DNA of 64,000 nt from Rhodosporidiobolus odoratus (taxonomy: Eukaryota > Basidiomycota > Microbotryomycetes > Sporidiobolales > Sporidiobolaceae): the NCBI GenBank assembly GCA_034387635.1, contig JAOANU010000020.1, forward strand, positions 124,001 to 188,000, in the 5' to 3' direction. The position numbers and the translations under genes are program-made. Shown piece after piece: positions 1 through 10,400 of this stretch (positions are counted from its first letter, which is position 1; each line of letters starts with the position of its first letter). Under the pieces are notes generated by a model. The model worked only from the letters and a program-made list of their open reading frames with translations. It was not told the DNA's origin and ran no database searches.

Positions 1-473
1 TATGGACCCCCCACGAATGCCCGACGAAGCTACGCGCGCTCCCGAAGGCGGGGGACGAGTAACGTACCTTGTATCTCTGCTGGACTCAGGCTCCTTTTTT
101 CTCTTTCCTCTTTTGCAGGCTCAGCAGCGCCCTCTTTGCAAAGCGGCTGCGGCGCGCTCATTTCGATTCACCCATATAGCGGGCTAATACCACTTCGAGG
201 ACGGCATGCTGGAGGAAGTCGAGACACGGATCACAATCAGATTACTTGAATGTCGGAAACCTCGCTTCGTCCGCTTATTGGGTTCCATTTCACTGTTCAC
301 CTTGTCAAGCGCTTGTCCCTGCCGCTTCCGGTCTAACCCGCTTTGCTTGCGTCCGCACTCTCCTCAGACGGATCTCCTCCGTCAAAGTCGGTCTGCCCAT
401 CCCAATCGTCATCTGTCATGTCGCACCACAAAGTGTACCACGCAGCCCGGCCTTCGGCATGCTTGACGCTATA
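1..473. other. Intergenic, no gene recognised
   Basis: Only short overlapping reading frames without family resemblance are present. A polypyrimidine stretch ending in CAG near 90-118 looks like a splice acceptor, so the edge of a truncated gene from outside the window is possible, but I cannot support one. Confidence 0.4.
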
Positions 474-1493
474 TTACTCACAGTCGACAGCTTCTTCAGC
501 GTTGTACCCTGCAGCGACGACGCCACACAAAAGCTTGACCGTGACCTCGTCGCCGTCTCGCGGCTGCCATGACGGGGGGAAGTCGACCTCCTCTGCCGTG
601 ACATGAAAGTCAGACAGCCACACAGTACCTTTGGCGAGACGTGCGCTTGAGGAGGTATCGAAAGTCGGCTTCTCCAGCGGGAGTAGGTAGAGGAATGGTG
701 CGAGCGTTCGCGTCGGGTCGGATCTGATTGGACTTAACATTTTAAGCAGAAATGGGCGGTCCAGCTTGGCCAAACAGAGGAGGATCTGCTCGATCCAAAT
801 CCCACATGCGTCGGCGCCTTCTATGAGGAAGAGAACACTCTTCAAGAGAGGAAAGTCGAAAATGGTTCCGATGAGGGAAAAGTTGATGGGCTGAAGATTC
901 ATGAGGCAGGTGCGAAAGCTCGCAGGGCTAATCTCATCAAAGATCTGGTGCAGGGCGAGCCGCCGCCACGCTGGGAGGCCGGGACTTGTGGGCATCCTGA
1001 TGCTGAGGTAGTCGAGTCGCAGATGGTGAGAGGGAAGGTCTGGGGCTCGGATTGGCGGTGAGGGAGGAAGGAGCTTTGACGCCAAGAGCCATCGAGGACG
1101 ATATACAGCAAAGGAACTCAAGGCGGGGCATATCTGCCATAAACGTAGAACCTGGCTTCTCCCGTCAGAGGGTTCCGCCGATTCGCGTGCAGTCCTGATC
1201 GGTTGCCCAGAAGAGCCATCCATCGACGAGGACGATGTCAACACCACCACTTTGATAAGCGGTGCGAGGTGCATATGCACCTGAAGGTGCGCATTGAGCG
1301 AAAGAATCCTTTCCAACGAGGTGAGGACGACGCGATGCCAGACAACCGCTGCTCCGAGAGGCCTCCACGCTGTGCAGACGAGAGCTATGACTCTTCTGTA
1401 GTCGAGTCGGAGCTGATCATTCTCGCCGCAAGACAGGCGGAGCTCTTCGAGGATGAGGGGAACGAGTTCGAGGGGAAGAGTCGGGATGGGCAT
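474..1493 (-). CDS. F-box-like protein, family A
   Basis: Single-exon frame of about 339 aa. It starts at an ATG whose product begins MPIPTLPLELVPLILEEL, the LP.E....I pattern of an F-box helix, followed by a VCTAWRPLG segment typical of fungal F-box-like domains. The rest is leucine-rich but has no clean repeat. F-box proteins normally bridge Skp1 to substrates in SCF ubiquitin ligases; that role here is inferred. An upstream in-frame ATG (1580) would add 29 residues, but the MPIP start matches the start of the second intact family member at 36702-38169 (MPIPSLPLEIVSLVVEDA, then VCKAWRPIG), so I prefer it. Faces the 1867-3054 pseudogene head-to-head. Confidence 0.7.
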   Translation of the reverse strand: MPIPTLPLELVPLILEELRLSCGENDQLRLDYRRVIALVCTAWRPLGAAVVWHRVVLTSLERILSLNAHLQVHMHLAPLIKVVVLTSSSSMDGSSGQPIRTARESAEPSDGRSQVLRLWQICPALSSFAVYRPRWLLASKLLPPSPPIRAPDLPSHHLRLDYLSIRMPTSPGLPAWRRLALHQIFDEISPASFRTCLMNLQPINFSLIGTIFDFPLLKSVLFLIEGADACGIWIEQILLCLAKLDRPFLLKMLSPIRSDPTRTLAPFLYLLPLEKPTFDTSSSARLAKGTVWLSDFHVTAEEVDFPPSWQPRDGDEVTVKLLCGVVAAGYNAEEAVDCE

Positions 1494-1866
1494 GGTTGGC
1501 ACGGGAGGAAGGGCTGGAGGGATGAGCTGCAGGTACTGAGAGACCAAGAAGCGTTGCGGGCGCAACAGAAAGCTTTCCAAGGACGTACTCGGACAAGATC
1601 CAGTCTGCTAACAGCGCCAACGAGAGGCCGGCGAGTTGGTGTAAGTGGCGTAAGGGAGTGTGTCCCAGGGTAGGTAGACGGTACCGGACGCGCTGCCGTA
1701 GCCTCTTATTGTTATACGAGCGAGTCGAGCGAGGTTAAGGCGATGGAAGAGTTTCATCAGTTGCGCTTCTCTTCCTCTTTACGCTCGCACAAACCCGCTC
1801 GAAAGTCGTGGAAGAGCGTCAATATACTCGAAGGCCTACAACTTACGCTCTCCACCTCCTCCGGCT

Positions 1867-3054
1867 ATGCTGCAACGCCTCCCTCCCGAACTCCTCGAAC
1901 TCACTATTCAGCACTGTTTCGCCAGTAATGACCGTTACCCGACTTTGTGTGCCGCCTGTTTGAGTCTGCTATGCACTCCGCAAAGTTACACAATCCGCAC
2001 TCTGGCGCAGGGTAATCGTGGACACCGCGGAAGAAGCCTACCGGCTCCTTGATATGCTGGGAAAGGAAGCTGGGTTGGCGGGCCTGAAGGACTCTACGAA
2101 GAAGATTTGTGCATCGGGTGAGAACGGCATGCATGGCATGGAAGCCTGGGACATCATGCGCCAACTACCGCGTGTTGTGAGCGTTTCCTTGTTCGCCTGT
2201 TGAGCCAGAGCAAATCTGCTTGCGCCAGCTAGCCAGCCTGCGCAGTACGTCACATACACCCCTTCCTATCCCTCTACTTGTCGGCCACTCACGCTTGACT
2301 CGTGCTCGGCGTTTCGACGCGTGGCCTTGCAGATCTCTGCCGTCTCGATTGGTCTAAGCTCCCGGTTCACTCTTTCCCCCCCTCGCTCAAGTTCGTCTCC
2401 CTCGTCGAGCTCAACGTGTTCCGCCTCGTCATCTCCATTCAGAATGCCCTCCTCCTCTTCACTCAAGCACATTTTCCCGCGCTTCGAATCTTCGCTTTCC
2501 AATCCTTCCAAAGCACACAAGACCCAGACACATACGTCTCTCCTTTCTTCACTCCTACCTTCCTCAATCAACTCGAGTTGATCCAAGCTGCCAAATACTC
2601 CCTGGCACTCAACACAACCAGGGCTTTGCTTTTGTCTCAGGCCAGCACTGTTCTTGACCTTGGCTCGGTGGACCTGGACGTGCCAACCGCGACTTACAAT
2701 CTCGAGTCTAGGTGCGCGCTCTACATAAGCGTTGCCATAAGAGGTGCCTCGTGAAGCAAGCCGTATATCAGTGCGCTGGCTAGCCTCGTGCAGTCACCTT
2801 TTCGCCCTAGAATATTCATCCTCCCTACTGTGTTACTCTCGCAGCTCTTTGTGACCATACCGCTCCGCTCACTACAAGTAACGTGTCAGCAGCACAAGGT
2901 CGATATCATCTGGCAAGAGGAGGACAAGATCGAGAGCGACACCATTTCTCATGACTTCTGGATGTACTTGAGGAAGCGCAAAGAGGAGCAGTCTTTGGTC
3001 GAAGGAGTTTCTCATCAGCGAGAAGCTGAGCGCAGGGACAAGAACGTGGCTTGA
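1867..3054 (+). pseudogene. F-box/LRR-like gene, family B, frameshifted
   Basis: Starts MLQRLPPELLELTIQHC, an F-box-like opening. The frame breaks near base 1963: the codon string for ..LCAACL must skip one base to continue as VCYALRKVTQSALWRRV and then EEAYRLLDMLG. No intron can remove a single base. Downstream pieces stay homologous to the family: a leucine-rich exon from about 2334 (FVSLVELNVFRLVI...HFPALRIFAF), a likely intron at about 2712-2757 that removes an in-frame stop, and a C-terminal part with HKVDIIW and ISHDFWMYL. The same blocks in the same order occur in the relic at 46754-47888. A sequencing error at 1963 is the alternative; the base is not in a homopolymer run. Confidence 0.65.
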
Positions 3055-3579
3055 GGGGGTTACGTAGCCTTGGGGGCGAGGGCGGATGAAAACGGCTTGA
3101 GCGGAAGTGAGGCTTGCAATCTCCTGTTCAAGATCTTTCCTCTTAAGCACGCTTTAAAGCTGTATCTCTCGGCTGCTGAACGGTGGGATGGGATGTACGC
3201 AGTCAACCCATCTTTTCAAAAGTCGCTTTTCTCGCAGGCTGAGAAGGTCACCGGAGGGGAAAGCCTTATCTCCTGCTCAGAACCCGTCAAGCAGGCAGAT
3301 CTCTGCGTGGACAGAACGAAGAAGCGTAAAGACATGAGGAAAGGCACTGTAGATAACAAAAGTTGCCGACGCGTTGATGTCAATCTCGGTGCGACTCCTC
3401 TTCTTTCTCTTCCTCTTGACCTCATTGTCACTTCACGCACACGCTCAAAGTTCGTCTCTGGCTATCTTTGTTCTCTTTCTCGTGTCCCTGGGCTTGACAC
3501 ACTGCCCTCGCGACGTCCCTTCGCTGACTTTGTCCCCCACTTCCTCCTCATCAGTCCTCCCTCGTCAACCGTCAACAAC

Positions 3580-4191
3580 ATGCCTAGCACCACCGCAAAG
3601 TCGCCCAAGGCCAGTAAGTCATCTCCACAGTATCTCGTGACCCTGGGCAGGCGCAGACTGGGGGGAGGAAGGGGACGCTGACGCCCGTTGTTTGCTCGGA
3701 CCCTTTCAAACCCAATCTCCAACAGGCACTTTCAAGTTCCCGCCCATGTATGCCTTCACCTTTTCCGACTGACATGGTCTCTCTCTGATGCGCCCGTGGT
3801 CTGGTGTGTCAGGACCGAACCCGAGCTCCGCACCTTCTTCAGCGTGCGTTCTCCCCTTCATTCCCCTCTTCCGCTGCTCCCCGCTGACCCTCAATTTTCT
3901 GCATCCGGCCCGCCCTTGACCTCTCACAGACCGAGAACGAGAAGATGAAAGAAGAGCACCCAGGTTGGAAGCAGGCCACGCGCAAGAGCAGGATCAGGGC
4001 TCTTTGGAAGGTGCGTCCTTTCTCTTGCCCGCTCTGGTTCCTTCTCACTGCCCACAGTCTTGCTGACCAGGCTGTTCCGGTCGGATGGGCAGAAAGAGCA
4101 CGACTCGTACGAAGCTCCCGCCAAGATCAAGGAGAGCAAGGCCAAGCATGAGAAGTCGGCTTCGGGGAGTAGCTTTGACGCGGACCGTTGA
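3580..4191 (+). CDS. Small HMG/YABBY-like protein, copy 1
   Basis: Five exons assembled from consistent splice phases: 3580-3613, 3726-3747, 3813-3843, 3930-4010 and 4093-4191, giving 88 aa. Exon 4 is exactly 81 nt, phase 0 at both ends, and encodes a basic helical segment (TENEKMKEEHPGWKQATRKS then RIRALWK) resembling the K..HP......R....W core of HMG-box or YABBY-like small chromatin proteins. The last 30 residues are lysine/serine rich. A nuclear DNA-binding role is inference from this resemblance. The convergent gene at 4668-5345 carries an exon of the same length, phase and pattern. The acceptor of exon 5 is the least certain junction. Confidence 0.6.
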
Positions 4192-4667
4192 GGTCCAGCT
4201 GGCAGGAATACGGAGGCCGAGGGTAGATGAGCCGAAGTGCCCAGGGGACGGTCTGGGATGGCGCGCTTGAGTGCTTGTTACTGTACGAAGCTAGCTTTTC
4301 CTCCACGTTTGGGAAGGTCCAGAAAAGCGAGGTTGCATGCTGCTTCCTTTTTTTTTTTGCTACTCTCGAGGACCCAGCGGCGGAGCAGTAGCAGGAGAGT
4401 GCAAGTCAAATCTGTGCTTCGCAAGAGAAGGCTATACTACGGCAACAAGGTAAGCGTACTGCGAGAAAGCGAGGAAAGACGAAAGAGAAAGGCGTGAGGC
4501 CATGTTTTCGCCTGCGAGAAACAGCCTTCGCGTCAGTACTGCGGCGAACGAGGCGCTGAAGAGATAGGCACGTTACCTTGCGAGCAGACGTATCGCGAGA
4601 AGGGGACGGGGCAATTTCATTCCGCCTCCTCTCCTCCGTCTTCGCACTTCGGGTTACTTGAATCGAT
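4192..4667. other. Convergent intergenic segment, 3' ends
   Basis: Shared 3' region between the two small HMG-like genes. It contains a T10 run near 4349-4358. No coding feature recognised. Confidence 0.5.
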
Positions 4668-5345
4668 CTAACAAGGCAGGCTGCGAGTCAGCCGTCTGCC
4701 TATGTTTCGGCAGGTCTAAGAAGGTGCGAAGAGTAGAGAGGCAGACAGAGGGCAAGAAGACGGCGCACCTTCCACAACCTCGAAACTTCTTTCCTTCTCC
4801 CGGCTGCGTCGAGCTCGGGGCGAGTTTCCTTGAGCTCGGCGGTCATACGCTGTGAGAGTGACATGAGTAGAGCATGGGAACAGGGAGAAGAGGAACCAGG
4901 GGGGCCAGGAAGTAAAGAGGAAAATGGAGGAAGTAGCAGCGAGATCAGCGGGAAGCGATGCGAACGCCCGCAAACTAGACAAAGGCATGTCGACGCTCAC
5001 CTTGTTGAACTTCGCACCGACAATAGGAAGAAGACCAGACAGGGAGGAACCTTCCGTGTCAGTTGATAGGGCGCCGACGGAAAGCGAAAGAAGCTGGCTC
5101 ACTTTTGCATACGAAGTCGTCTTACCCCTCTTCTCCGTTCCATCCCCGTTACCATTCCCATCGCTCCTCTGATTCTTCGACGTCGAGGAGACGGTTTCTG
5201 CATTGAGGACGAAGAAAGGAAATTTAGCGAAAGAGAAGAGATCGAAAAAGAAGGAAAGGGTGGAATCAGCATGAATGGCCTGAAGGATAGCGGAGCGTGG
5301 AGGAGAGAGGCTGGACGTACTCTTGGTCCCTGCTACACGAGGCAT
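4668..5345 (-). CDS. Small HMG/YABBY-like protein, copy 2
   Basis: Four exons in transcript order: 5321-5345, 5001-5197, 4769-4849 and 4668-4715, total 351 nt, 116 aa. The start MPRVAGTKKTVSS joins cleanly across the first intron. Exon 3 is 81 nt, phase 0, encoding RMTAELKETRPELDAAGRRK then EVSRLWK. Aligned with the 81-nt exon of the neighbour at 3930-4010, eight of 27 positions are identical (K, E, P, A, R and the terminal LWK). This supports a shared HMG/YABBY-like fold. Alternative upstream ATGs in the same open frame exist (to 5447). Confidence 0.6.
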
Positions 5346-6367
5346 GAAGGCTAGAATGTAGTGTCGGGGCAGTGGGGTCGAAGGAAGAGAAGGCTGAAAG
5401 TGTTTTCTGTTGATCAAGCGAGGAGGATCAGCGAGCATCCGACGCAAAACAGCATAGCAGGCAGACCACGCACGGGCGAATCGAGCAGTGCCTGATCCGC
5501 TCTGGTGCGGTATAGGGTGAGCGAGAGAGTAAGAGCCCTTGTGAACAGAGTGGGGACGCGAAAAAGGAGAAAGGGGTCAAAGCGGGCAGACGCGTTGTAG
5601 TGCAGCAGAAACAGGACCAAGGTCGAACAGCACCCGACAAGTCACAACCTACTTCTAGCGTGACAAACGAAAGCAAGCACGAGGCTGTGTGAAGCTCGAG
5701 CACGTCCGGGACGTCCAGGACGTTCCATCGCTGTGAAGAGCCGGGGCCGGAATGCGGTATACTCAGACCAACAGTAGCCGATCAACAAGTCAGCACGACG
5801 ACGTCAGGGATATAGACCGATCGCCATGTAGTATAGTGGGCGAGCCAAGCCGGACGGTCGGGCATGACGGGAGAAAATAGTCGAGTCTGAGGTTGGAAGG
5901 AGCGGAAGGAAACAAGCGATGACCAGCTGCCTGGATGGGTCACAAAGGGCGTGGCGCAGGAACGGACTGATACAGGTTGGGGTCGAAGCAGTGGGATGGA
6001 GCCTGCGTGTCAGGTCGTGAGTAGGGAAAAACAACCAAATTGAGGGAAAAGGAGGAAAGACGCACCAATGTCGCTGACAATGGTCCCACACTCGGTATTG
6101 CGGCGACTTGAAGCCTACCTAGCTCGCAACTCCGCCCACCCAGCGGTTTGGACCTGGTGCAAAGGCCAGAAAATTGTTGAAAGTAAGAAAGAAGGCGGAA
6201 ATGCTCCGTCGGGCGCGTAGAGCGTCGGCGCTTGGCAAAGCATACGAGCCGTAGTCCAGTAGGGACTCCTGTCAAGCGGTACACGCAGCTTTAGACGAGC
6301 AGCATTGGGAAAGGGAGCCAACCTGTTTCTCCAGTCTCAACCTCCGCACAACAACCGCAACAGCACC
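5346..6367. other. Divergent intergenic region, no firm gene
   Basis: About 1 kb between divergent starts. On the minus strand one exon-like piece around 6067-6115 reads ECGTIVSDIG with splice-like ends and could join a downstream frame ending near 5790, but neither end of such a gene is convincing. Probably promoter and 5' UTR. Confidence 0.35.
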
Positions 6368-7060
6368 ATGCTCCGCTCTACTTCCTCAGCAGCCCGCCTA
6401 GCAACCCGCCAAACCCCCTCGACGGCTTCAACGAGTCGCTCGTACGCGTCCAAGGCTTCTCCCGCTTCATCAGGATCTCGCAAAAAGGCAAATGCAACTC
6501 TCTCACGAGGGAGCAGGCCAGGAGAAGGCGCAGGGGACTCGAGGGTAGAGGCAATCAAGTCTGTACGTGCTCCCTCTCTGTCCTTCCCCCTGACCGTGAA
6601 TCGCTAACTTTCGCTCTCTTCGCTTCCCTTCTCGATTCGATCCGCATACTTTATCTGCTGCACCCGCACTCCTCGACGTTAGACACTCTACGAATCCGAC
6701 CCCTCCGAAGCCTCGCGCCTCGAAGCCCTCCGTCGCGCAATCCCCTCTCCCGAAGTTCACGAAACCATCACCCGCGCCTGGCTCCTCCACCAACGCACTC
6801 AACGTCTCGCCCACTCCTCCGAACTCGCTCGCAAATACTCCTTGATGCGAGAAGCGATCGACCTTCTCGAACAGACTGATAAGGGGTTGTGGGAACAGGC
6901 GGTCGGGGGAAAGAAATTTCAGAATGTGAGGCAGGATGGACGGTCGAATGCGAGGTTGGAGGGGATTGTGCCGAGGGAGTATAGGGTCCCGACGGAGAGG
7001 CCGGGGGCGGTGTTGTGGGATAGCGAGTGGAAGGCTCCGAAGCGGGAGGAGCAGCGATGA
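6368..7060 (+). CDS. Mitochondrial ribosomal protein mL40 (Mrpl28 family)
   Basis: Two exons, 6368-6562 and 6683-7060, giving 190 aa. The N-terminus is rich in Ser, Thr, Arg and Ala and lacks acidic residues (MLRSTSSAARLATRQTPSTA), as expected of a mitochondrial targeting presequence. The body contains YESDPSEASRLEALRRAIPS, ITRAWLLHQRTQRLA and a helical LMREAIDLLEQTD segment, matching the mL40/MRP-L28 family of the mitochondrial large ribosomal subunit. The end (EREAVLWDSEW-type motif, seen as PGAVLWDSEWKAPKR) is conserved in fungal homologues. Length fits the family. The start is the ATG followed by the presequence; an upstream in-frame ATG at 6305 would mask it. Confidence 0.8.
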
Positions 7061-7471
7061 GCATGGAGGAAACTCATTTTCTTCCACTACCGTCGAGAGA
7101 GACCCGAAGCTAGCACAGGGTTCCCTGGATGCTGGCTGGCGCCCGCGGCTTCTGCGAAGCTGTTGTACGGTTCTTCTGCTGATCCTGCCGCCGCTATTTT
7201 TCGTGACCTCCGCGCCCGCTTGCCTTGACTTGACGTGGCGTTTTTGTCATTTTGCACCGCTACTTAATCCACTACACACATGTGTGTGGCACAATATACA
7301 AGTCAGAGCGAAGAAGGAGGACTTCATCCTATGTGCCAGTCAAACCGGAAGGAACGAAACGGCGGATTATGTTAGCACAGCTGGGGGTATCGAATGCAAA
7401 GGACGGCTAGGGGTAGGCAGAGATACCGAAGAGGGAACAGGATGCTGAAAGAGAAGCCGGAGGGAAGAGCG
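7061..7471. other. Convergent intergenic region, 3' ends
   Basis: Lies between the end of mL40 (plus) and the end of KOG1 (minus). Contains an ACACACATGTGTGTG-type short palindrome near 7274-7288. No coding feature seen. Confidence 0.5.
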
Positions 7472-10400
7472 CTACTGCTGTTGCTGCTGGAAGGCGGAGA
7501 ATGACAGGGTCGTGGAAACCTGCAGATGAGGCAAGTTAGCGTTAATAGCCGTCGTTTCCTCCAAAAGCTTTACTAGCCTTTCGCTCGCACAATGGGCGAG
7601 AAGAAAGGCGAGAAGGAAGGCGAGAAGAAAGGGAACCGCCACACTTCAAGGGAAGCGAGAGACGAAACAACGCACCGACTCCAACGTCTTCCTGTACTCG
7701 GCCATCTCAAACAAATCAACATGACCCGTCGCTCCACCGATCCCGCTTGCTCTCAAAGATGCAGCCGATGAAGAGGACGCAGTGAAGCCGTCGTTGGAAG
7801 CGCAGCCCAGAACCATGTGGTGCGGGTGGAAGGCCATGTGGGTCATGGATGTTGTAGAGCGAGAGGTGGCGAGAAGACCAGCTGTAAGCGAGGTGCGGTC
7901 AGCTACGTCCACCCGAAAGCTACAGCGATAGCCAAATTGAAGGGCAAGCGACGAGGGAGGCGTAGGCCAGAGGATGCGGAAGGGGCAGAACCGACGAGAG
8001 AGGACAAGGCGACGCACAGGTAGTTCTGAACTCGGAGAAAGGCTTTCGCAGATCGTCCATGTCCCATAGCTTGACTACGTTCGACGCAGACCTGCAAAAG
8101 CAAGCAAAGATCCTACAGTCAGCTCTTTGTCGCAGGATGGATCCGGACTCTTCGCTCGAGGCGGCCAGGAGCGCAGCATGTTGAAAGAAAGCGTAGGAAA
8201 CGCACGTAGCAAAGATAGGCGCATGTTCATGCACCGTCATCTGACTCAACCCACTCGAGTGCGCCTGAATCGACTTGATCGGTTCGGTCAAGCGAATGTC
8301 CCACAAACAGACTTGACCGGAGAGGCTGTGCGGTTTGCCCAAGACAAGGTAACTAATCAGTCCCGCATCTCGCTGCAAGGCTAGCGCCAGGGAGAGAAAG
8401 GACGAAGGGCACGCACTCAGCAGTGGCCAATTCCCTATTCCCGCCTCTCTGCATATGCACGTTCTGCACCCAAGCTTCATGTACTCCAGTGTACCGTCGA
8501 ACCATATTGTCGCGGGGTGGTAACCTTCGATCATATACCCGCACGCCGCCGTCTCCAAACCCGGCAACGAGGATATTTCCGGCGACTTGATCGCAAGTCA
8601 TGGAGGTTAGACAGGAGTTGGCTCGGGTGGGAAGATCCTGCGCGTCGAATGTAGGTCGCGTTAGCATTCTGATCCTCGAGGGTTGTCAAAGAGTGCACGA
8701 GATGACCCGGGAATGATGGAAGATATGAAGGAGAAAAACGAACCTGCAACACCATCTCCTTTGTCGCGTCCCAAATCCTGATAAACTTGACATTCCCCGC
8801 CATCAACAGCTGACCCCTTCCCTGTTGCCACTCGACGACGAGTCCCGCGTCTTGCTGTTTGTTCGGACTTGAGGAGGTGTTGGTGGTAGGGAGGGATTCG
8901 GCGATGCCTTGGAAGGAAGAGATGAGTTTGACGTCGGTTGGGGAGTCGTAACCTCGGAAGAGGCGGATGTCACCATCGGCTGAGTACACAGGACCGAGTG
9001 TCAGCACGGCGAAAGAGCGAGAGTCGCAAGAAGGGAGAGCGCAAGGAGGACGGACGCACCAGTCGCAGTCATCAATAGCGCGATATCATCCTCGTTGACA
9101 AACCTCAACGTCGTGATCGGGACATGTGTCGGGGTGCCATTGGAGAAATGATTGACGCGAAGGTTCTTCTCCCACTCATACACGCTGTGAAGGGTAGCGG
9201 ACAGTAGCGAGTCGCAACGGAGTGCGGAGGAATGCGTCAGCTCTCGTGAACCGAACAGGGAAAGTTCTGAGCCGTACCTGATGTTGCCCCTCGCATCACT
9301 GGCCAACAGATGCGGTTCAAACTGATGGAACATGATCCGGCTCGGAACCGCATCATGCGGGAACGCAGCGATTTGTTCGTTCCAGCTTGTTCGACCTGGA
9401 TTGGTTTCTGCGTTAGCAGTCGGGTGGTTGAGGAAGAACGAGAGGCAAATACACACAGGCTGCTTGTTGCATCGGTTGAGTCTTGATGATCACCGCTTCG
9501 TTGCGTTGACGTCGCCAGACCCGCTCGTTATGCAGAACAGAACCGGGTTGTTCAGCTTCAGTCGACTGCGAACGCGCACCGAAAGACTGCGTTAGCTATT
9601 TTGGCACCAACGCGAAACGAAAAACAGCCAACAAAGAAGAAGGCAAGAGAGAGAAAAAGAAGAGAACAAAGTCCACGCACCCTCATTTGACTCTCCCTGT
9701 AATACTCCTTCGCAAACTCAAAGAAAACTCCTTTGAGCGGGAACCTCTGACCCTCCTCCTCCCCAACCCCACTAGGAGCCGCCCTCCTCCTCTTCAAACG
9801 CTCTTCATCCTTCTGTATCAACTGCTGAATGATCGCTTCGACCTGGGTTTCGTCTATAGGGGCTGTTGCAGGTGGAGAACGGGTGTAGGAAGAGGCGGAA
9901 TAGGTTGGGGCGGAGGGGCGTTTCGAGGGGGAGGAGGTGCGGGCCTGTAGCTCGCGGAGGGAGGATGTCGATGCGGAGGAAGAGATGGGAGGGGCTTGGA
10001 GATGCTGGAGATGCGGCGAGGGTGATGGAGCCGGATGAGGAGGTGCGAGGCGAGTATTGCGCAGATCAGAAGAGGCGGCCCAGGAGGAGGAGGAGGTGGC
10101 AGCAGCGGTCATATTGAGGGTAGACGTATCGCGGGGATGAGGTGGTCGAGAAGGAGGAGGGGGTGTAGGTGCAGGTGTGCCGGTAGAAGAACTCCCTCCA
10201 TCCAGCCCTGCCATATGCGCCAGACTCTTGAGCGCCGTCGCTGAGCGCTTCAGCGTCCCTCCAATAGCACTCGCCGCTGAGGTTCCTCCCATCGCCCCCG
10301 ATGACGGCGAACCAGATCCGGCGTGCCCGTTCGTCCCCTTACCCTTTCCTCCGGCAGTCGTCGGTCCACCTTCAGCCGAACTTCCACTTCCAACGCGTTC

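Noticed and set aside
5804..6321. Possible minus-strand gene with exon ECGTIVSDIG
   Set aside because: Only one exon-like piece looks real; no start, no domain, and the downstream frame is not convincing.
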